Below, piece by piece: positions 45,117-46,822 of a DNA stretch of 46,822 bases. The notes beneath the pieces are model-generated. The model saw only the letters and a program-made list of their open reading frames with translations. It did no database searches and had not been told where the DNA came from. Position 1 is the stretch's first letter. Every line of letters starts with the position of its first letter. Source of the stretch: Eubacteriales bacterium (lineage in GTDB: Bacteria; Bacillota; Clostridia; Christensenellales; UMGS416); NCBI GenBank assembly GCA_028693155.1, contig JAQUVY010000003.1, forward strand, positions 6,195-53,016, in the 5' to 3' direction. The translations under genes were made by a program, and so were the position numbers.

Positions 45117-45662
45117 ATGGAACGACTGCAGCTGGTAATTACCGAAAAAACTGCCGCGCTGGGCGAGGGCGGGCGCATGGCGAGGGTCAGCCGCCGCGCC
45201 GCCCGCGGCATCCTGCGGGATGCGCAGGGGCGCGTTGCCCTGCTGCACATGGCGGGGAACGGTTGCGACAAGCTGCCCGGCGGAGGCATTGAGGACGGGG
45301 AAAGCCCGGCGCAGGCCTTTTGCCGCGAGGTGCGGGAGGAGACGGGCTTTGCCTGCGACACGCCCGTGCTGCTGGGCACGGTGGAGGAGCACAAGGTGCG
45401 CAACGCCTTTTTGCAGCGCTCCTTTGTGTTTACGGCCGCGGCGCGCGGCGAACCCGGAGAGCGGGCGCTCACCCGGGCCGAGCAGGCGGCGGGCATGGAG
45501 CTGCGCTGGCTGGAGCTGGAGGAAGCGCGGGCGCTCACGATGGGCAGTCTGGAAAATTGCGCAGAATACGGCCTCAAATTTATGCTTCTGCGGGAGCTGG
45601 CCATTTTAAACGCCGAAAAAGCGCGGCGCGCGCAGGAAAAACAGGAGGACGTTCGTGAATAA
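45117..45662 (+). CDS. Nudix hydrolase
   Basis: 181 residues from the ATG directly after the GNAT stop. The Nudix box is complete: GGGIEDGESPAQAFCREVREETGF (pattern Gx5Ex7REUxEExGU), binding Mg for cleavage of a nucleoside diphosphate linked to another group. The N-terminus ARVSRRAARGILRDAQGRVALLHMAGNGCDKLPGGG is like MutT/8-oxo-dGTPase types, but the substrate cannot be read. It overlaps the GH29 start by eight bases. Confidence 0.9.
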   Translation: MERLQLVITEKTAALGEGGRMARVSRRAARGILRDAQGRVALLHMAGNGCDKLPGGGIEDGESPAQAFCREVREETGFACDTPVLLGTVEEHKVRNAFLQRSFVFTAAARGEPGERALTRAEQAAGMELRWLELEEARALTMGSLENCAEYGLKFMLLRELAILNAEKARRAQEKQEDVRE

Positions 45663-46665
45663 TCAAGAGTGGTTTCGCCAAGCGAAGTATGGCATGATGG
45701 TGCACTGGGGCTTGTATTCCCTGCTGGCCGGGGAGTATAGGGGAATGCCCAGCAACACCTATGCTGAGTGGATCCAGTCCTACCACCGCATTCCCATCGC
45801 CGAGTACGGGCGGCTGGCCGGGGCGTTTCAGCCCGTCTTTTTTAACGCTGAGGAATGGGTGACCTTCGCCAAGGAATGCGGCATGCAGTATTTGGTGGTG
45901 ACCGCCAAGCATCACGACGGCTTCGCCCTGTTTCACTCTCAGGCCGATGCCTACAACGTGAAGGACGCCACGCCCTTCGGGCGGGATGTGCTCAGCGAGC
46001 TGGCCGAGGCGTGCTACAAGCATGGGCTGCGGCTGGGGTTGTATTATTCTCAGGATCTGGACTGGCACGAGCGGCATGGCGGCGGGTATTTATCCAACCA
46101 CCTGCATAACGACGGCAGCACCTGGGACAACAGCTGGGATTTCCCCGAGGAGGAGAAAAAGGATTACAACATTTGCTTTGAAAATAAGATCCTGCCCCAG
46201 ATCACCGAGCTTTTGCGCAATTACGGCGACTTGAGCCTGATCTGGTTTGATGTGCCCATGACGCTGGAGGAGAAGCACAGCCGCGCCATTTATGAAGCGG
46301 TGAAGCGTGATCAGCCCCAGTGCCTCATCAACTCCCGCTTGGGCAACGGCGCGTATGACTATGTTTCGCTGGGCGACAACGAAATTCCCGACACGCTGGA
46401 CGGCCCGGTGGGCGCGGACATGAACGACATCGGCGGGCTGAAGCCCTCGCCTTACGGCCTGTATGAGGCAGCTGCCACGCTCAACGACACCTGGGGCTTC
46501 TCCTATCGGGATCATAACTGGAAATCGGCTACGCAGGTGCTGGAGAACAAGCGCCGCCTCAATTCGCTGGGCATCAATTATTTGATCAATGTGGGTCCGG
46601 ATGGCCTGGGGCGCATTCCCGGCCCCTCCCAGGAAATTTTACGGGCCGTGGCCAAGAAGCTGTAG
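45655..46665 (+). CDS. Alpha-L-fucosidase (GH29)
   Basis: 336 residues from a GTG with ACAGGAGGAC upstream, overlapping the Nudix gene. Catalytic TIM barrel only; GH29 often has an extra C-terminal beta domain, absent here. Marks: WFRQAKYGMMVHWGLYSLLAGEY, YLVVTAKHHDGFALFHS, LGLYYSQDLDWHE and LIWFDVPM with the nucleophile D199. YLINVGPDGLGRIP is the conserved C-terminal stretch. No signal peptide, so it acts in the cytoplasm on imported fucosylated oligosaccharides, fitting a mucin or milk-glycan user. Confidence 0.93.
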   Translation: MNNQEWFRQAKYGMMVHWGLYSLLAGEYRGMPSNTYAEWIQSYHRIPIAEYGRLAGAFQPVFFNAEEWVTFAKECGMQYLVVTAKHHDGFALFHSQADAYNVKDATPFGRDVLSELAEACYKHGLRLGLYYSQDLDWHERHGGGYLSNHLHNDGSTWDNSWDFPEEEKKDYNICFENKILPQITELLRNYGDLSLIWFDVPMTLEEKHSRAIYEAVKRDQPQCLINSRLGNGAYDYVSLGDNEIPDTLDGPVGADMNDIGGLKPSPYGLYEAAATLNDTWGFSYRDHNWKSATQVLENKRRLNSLGINYLINVGPDGLGRIPGPSQEILRAVAKKL

Positions 46666-46680
46666 ACCCAAAACCTGAAA

Positions 46681-46716
46681 AAACGCCCGCCCAAGGAATG
46701 GCTTTGTTTCCTTGAG
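46681..46716. terminator. Bidirectional terminator after GH29
   Basis: Arms AAACGCCCGC and GCGGGCGTTT with inner CAAGGAA/TTCCTTG pairing; T-runs on both strands. It separates GH29 from the minus-strand gene at the edge. Confidence 0.85.
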
Positions 46717-46737
46717 CGGGCGTTTTGGCGTGCGGGG

Positions 46738-46822
46738 CTAAACCGAGTAGCCGCTGTTGATGTCAAAGGGCATAATGAGCAACTTCATGATGTCCTTTGC
46801 GTAATGGTCAAAAAACCAACCG
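46738..46822 (-). CDS. Partial gene at the right edge, C-terminal 27 residues
   Basis: The minus strand has an open frame from the window edge to a TAG, ending FFDHYAKDIMKLLIMPFDINSGYSV. The stop lies 21 bases from a strong terminator on that strand. Too little is visible to recognise the product. Confidence 0.45.
   Translation of the reverse strand, partial: GWFFDHYAKDIMKLLIMPFDINSGYSV

Overview
The window is a high-GC, low-intron bacterial chromosome segment with strong AGGAGG-type ribosome binding sites, sigma-A style promoters and U-tract terminators. Gene content points to a member of class Clostridia (Bacillota), probably gut-associated. The evidence is a DnaD-like plus DnaC/DnaI-like pair, a nine-gene V-type ATPase operon in the Enterococcus ntpFIKECGABD order, a cohesin/dockerin pair, and several glycan-active enzymes. 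The family-level assignment is inference; there is no rRNA or tRNA gene in the window to settle it.

Layout. 1-5.2 kb: the 3' end of a P-type cation ATPase, then a repeat-rich gap, an ANT(6)-like nucleotidyltransferase fused to a HAD-like domain, a second repeat gap, an NAD-dependent epimerase and murG (the last three on the minus strand). 5.4-10.1 kb: DnaD-like and DnaC-like replication proteins, an alpha/beta hydrolase and a GH63/MGH1-like glycosidase. 10.1-10.8 kb: repeat gap. 10.9-15.7 kb: a monofunctional GT51 transglycosylase with a small lipoprotein, a GH2 enzyme divergent from an AraC-family regulator, and upp behind a leader with a possible attenuator. 15.7-24.3 kb: the V-ATPase operon. 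24.3-26.0 kb: gapA behind a CggR-like operator, and a small unknown gene. 26.0-27.0 kb: the fourth repeat gap, with modules inverted relative to the others. 27.1-31.6 kb: a VanY-like peptidase behind a Fur-family box, a GH65 phosphorylase with beta-phosphoglucomutase, and a GNAT gene. 31.6-36.7 kb: TetR plus MATE, a DUF6933-like gene, a second MATE and an esterase. 36.7-41.3 kb: an MFS transporter, a beta-helix protein and two Gfo/Idh/MocA oxidoreductases. 41.3-46.7 kb: VanZ-like protein, a dockerin-bearing amidase, a cohesin-bearing membrane protein, GNAT, Nudix and GH29 fucosidase. A partial gene runs off the right edge on the minus strand.

How the genes work together. The V-ATPase rotor subunit carries all five residues that bind sodium in Enterococcus hirae NtpK, so the complex is predicted to move sodium. 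GH65 plus beta-phosphoglucomutase would feed alpha-glucobioses into glycolysis as glucose 6-phosphate. Several cell-wall genes (murG, GT51, VanY, VanZ, amidase) are scattered rather than forming a van cluster. The most novel-looking unit is the adjacent pair of a secreted amidase ending in a dockerin and a membrane-anchored protein carrying one cohesin. Together they look like a minimal two-protein system that docks a peptidoglycan hydrolase at the cell surface. The second notable element is a family of modular, hairpin-dense intergenic repeats in four loci, in both orientations, including a 78-bp tandem period seen in two of them.
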